A stretch of DNA of 64,000 bases from CAZQFV01 sp964592645 (lineage in GTDB: Bacteria; Chloroflexota; Chloroflexia; DTKN01), in NCBI GenBank assembly GCA_964592645.1, contig CAZQFV010000009.1:1-64000 (forward strand). The letters run 5' to 3'. The translations under genes and the position numbers were made by a program. Below are positions 62,901-64,000 of this stretch, piece after piece. The notes under the pieces are model-generated. The model searched no databases. It was not told the DNA's origin and saw only the letters and a program-made list of their open reading frames with translations. The first letter of the stretch is position 1, and each line of letters begins with the position of its first letter.

Positions 62901-64000
62901 ATGCGGTAGCCAAAGTTGACGCCGTTGATCGTCTCGCCGGCGCTGTCGATAGGATTGAATTGGGTATCCAGACGGGCCGTGTAGTTACCCCACGTGCTGT
63001 CGCACGTCCCGCCCGGCTGGCCGCAGGTGTGTCCGCTGGCCGTGGTGTTGGGCAGGGTGCCGGTCGCGGCCTGGTTGTCGTTGGCCTCGGCCGTCTGCAC
63101 GACGGTGCCGGGCAGGCTCGCGGCGCCGACCTGGACATAGTAATAGCCGTTGAGCAGGCCGTTGAAGGCGTAATAGCCATCGGTACCGGTTGTCTGGGTG
63201 CTGACGGCGCGCCATTCGCCGCCTTCCTGAGCGCAAGTCTTGTTGGTGCCGGGATTGGTGATGAGGTATCCCTCTGTGGCGTGATAGCACCCATAGATCG
63301 TTACCGGGATGCCCGGGATGGGCCAGTCGGTGCCGGGCGCATAGTTCCAACCCTCCGTACCGAGGTCGCTGAACACATACCCGTTGATGCTGCCGGTCTG
63401 GCAGATCGTCCCCGAGGCCGTATCGGACGCATTGTTGGCGTAGCCGCCGTCGGCGAAGCGCGTGCCGGTGCTGCCGGCCGAGTTGTTCACCGTCGCCGAG
63501 GAGGTGCCGGCGATGGGCAGGGCCAGGAAGCGCACGGTGACGACGCGCGTCTCGCCGGGGTAGATCGGGCCGACGTTGCTCCAGGTGATCAGACCGTTGC
63601 CCGTATCCACGGACGTGTGCGGCGGGTCGGCGGAGACGAACTGCAGGTAGGTGGTGTTGTAGGTGTCGGTCAGCGGGACGGTGGTCATGATGTCATTGAG
63701 GTCCAAGACCGGGCAGGCGCCGCTGGCGGTGACGCGGAAGCCCATCGCGTCGATGTACAGGACGCTGGGATCAGCGCCGCCATTTTTCTGCGGCTCGAGG
63801 TGGAGGGTCAGGAGGGCAAAGTCGTCCCACGTCCACGGGCCGCCGGGGGGCGTGATGCCGGCGAGGTTCCACGTCAGGTAGCCGGCGTTGGCCGGCCCGG
63901 TGAAGGCGTTGAGCTGGCCCGTCGTGAAGTCGACGAACCCCAACTGTGTGCCGCCCTGGTACAACCGGGCCGTGGCAAAGTCGTTGGACAGGCCGGGGTT
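59981..64000 (-). CDS. large secreted SdrD-B repeat/GEVED exoprotein (partial, N-terminus beyond window)
   Basis: The frame is open to the window edge, leaving 1339 residues of an incomplete protein. A first part has a DUF11-like beta segment (LDLNDIMTTVPLTDTYN). Seven SdrD B-type repeats follow, each with a DNNGDG-like calcium loop and ending DFGYR/DFGYQ. A GEVED-type domain (DYGDLPDSYRTYVG to GGEVEDYRW) and a fibronectin-like region come next. The C-terminus is TFFFPLITK, like the PLV/PLI tails seen on many Chloroflexota exoproteins. Probably surface-attached or secreted. Confidence 0.88.
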   Translation of the reverse strand, partial: NPGLSNDFATARLYQGGTQLGFVDFTTGQLNAFTGPANAGYLTWNLAGITPPGGPWTWDDFALLTLHLEPQKNGGADPSVLYIDAMGFRVTASGACPVLDLNDIMTTVPLTDTYNTTYLQFVSADPPHTSVDTGNGLITWSNVGPIYPGETRVVTVRFLALPIAGTSSATVNNSAGSTGTRFADGGYANNASDTASGTICQTGSINGYVFSDLGTEGWNYAPGTDWPIPGIPVTIYGCYHATEGYLITNPGTNKTCAQEGGEWRAVSTQTTGTDGYYAFNGLLNGYYYVQVGAASLPGTVVQTAEANDNQAATGTLPNTTASGHTCGQPGGTCDSTWGNYTARLDTQFNPIDSAGETINGVNFGYRINPGVYGSVWEDNNGDGDKDPGEGPIGSVTVWLYNTSDCSGTPIATTTTDANGRYQFGNLTAGNTYCIAVDTTSLPSSFNWTQTGESDGSINNRITFTAVAGTLSGSHDFGFRKTGSYTLGDTLYYDWDGDGTQDGNEEGIPDVTVQLYEDVNGNGIIDPEDAFIASTATNGSGFYEFTNLAAGSYLVLVATDDPDFPAGVVQTQDPDESGVCLICNNRGLAALGPSDDTVDFGYQPRGVGSIGDTVYRDMNGDGVQGGPTETGIANITVWLEVDLNGDGTYARVASAVTDADGKYLFENLPDATYRVVVDDADADLPEDPYGHPYAPSTPTTTDPIAISGGNTYLDADFGFQPLGAIGDRVWQDNNGNGNQDIGEPGIAGVTVGLYTWTDVDGDGVYNAITDTLSATPLATDVTDADGLYLFSGLPAGNYVVKVDSGIPSGYNQSGDPDWLEPCTGSGLCDGASGVNLRVGQIDMSRDFGYRPTGVIGDYIWFDNDGDGLQDDGEQGIGYVTVRLCADVDCNSVLATTQTDSDGYYTFGNLSGTSYYVQVDSSTLPAGLTPTYDLDGTGTPHVTAVTLPQGGSNLTADFGYRYAGDYTISGFTFFDVENNGGLYITGTDTPYANITVYLWKDGAIIGTATTDAYGYYAFTGLPNGNYAVSVDPNSPQLAGLTQNTPTPQPYYQPVTINNANVYHRDFGYYAAVDYGDLPDSYRTYVGSAGAGHILGGPRLGSTITAEANGQPTAAADGDSDDGVALGARQTWTAGSTVDLNVTVTGNNGYLVGFFDWNGDGSFGAGEMVVFGSVPAGNNALTVDVPSTPPGSYIYTRFRLYDSAAMTTIAAFGLARGGEVEDYRWPIGPLAVKLLYFTAAGRPGHITLAWETASEEDNAGFNLYRRQAGTASYDRVNAALIRSQVPPGQGYGASYTFLDTDVVAGVTYEYMLEDVDWNGMRSTHGPAVATVPYTFFFPLITK
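60800..63400 (-). repeat. seven SdrD-B domain repeats
   Basis: Domains of about 110 to 165 residues, diverged in sequence but keeping a G-D-x-[VI] start, a D-x-[DN]-G-D-G loop, G-x-Y-x-F in the middle and [DN]FG[YF] at the end. Boundaries (right to left): about 63400, 62890, 62560, 62180, 61835, 61445 and 61112. Confidence 0.85.

Overview
The window is GC-rich bacterial chromosome, most likely from the phylum Chloroflexota (Anaerolineae-like). This is inferred from the gene content: a MutL-like/DUF6754 membrane-protein cluster, a TIGR03936-type protein, a large-insert RpoC, many GAF-type sensor kinases, and secreted SdrD-B/GEVED proteins ending in a PLITK-like tail. One run of 100 Ns (24484-24583) lies inside a coding tandem repeat, so the sequence is probably a draft or metagenome assembly. 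No rRNA, tRNA, CRISPR array, transposase or prophage was seen.

Layout. 141-2499 (+) is a compact operon: prepilin peptidase, ThyX, a DUF1232-like protein and a methenyl-THF cyclohydrolase-like protein, the last two suggesting shared one-carbon metabolism with ThyX. 2508-6656 (-) holds a zinc-ribbon protein, a GlcD-type oxidase, Tgt with an unusual N-terminal extension, and an LpxL-like acyltransferase. A divergent promoter pair at 6702-6767 separates it from 6801-13070 (+): a class A penicillin-binding protein, adenine deaminase and an M20 peptidase. A secreted CAP-domain protein (13075-14229, -) is divergent from a fused molybdenum hydroxylase (14350-17298) followed by a family 5 uracil-DNA glycosylase. 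A 1312-residue cyclase/AAA/TPR protein follows (18136-22074).

22173-30747 (+) is the most interesting region. It is one transcription unit with a clear promoter: a small hydrophobic protein, three integral-membrane proteins, a zinc-ribbon protein with many LPPWL-type repeats and a membrane-bound C-terminal domain, a glutamate-mutase-L-like ASKHA ATPase with no mutase nearby, and a protein with barrel-sandwich-like and KOW-like ends. No function is assigned; it looks like an uncharacterised envelope-associated complex.

30826-35344 is a signalling block (GAF/HD-GYP, TIGR03936-type protein, receiver-GAF-histidine kinase, degenerate receiver plus roadblock-like protein). IspE and a 4Fe-4S aldo/keto reductase follow. 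A remnant of a FadR-type regulator (37569-37829) sits before a glycerol-phosphate unit (alkyl-DHAP-synthase-like oxidase, GlpD, FGGY kinase; 37904-42770). An O-antigen-ligase-like membrane protein (-) and rpoB-rpoC (+) are controlled from promoters that face each other across 44280-44520. RpoB carries a cysteine-rich insertion and RpoC a glycine where the catalytic motif normally has asparagine. The strong rpoC terminator contains the last codons of a convergent multi-GAF histidine kinase. The right end holds a lipoprotein, a HAD hydrolase, an MFS transporter and a large SdrD-B repeat exoprotein cut by the window edge.

Promoter-like sites recur as TTGNNN-N17-TANNNT, and most have T-G-N or T-A-G immediately before the -10.
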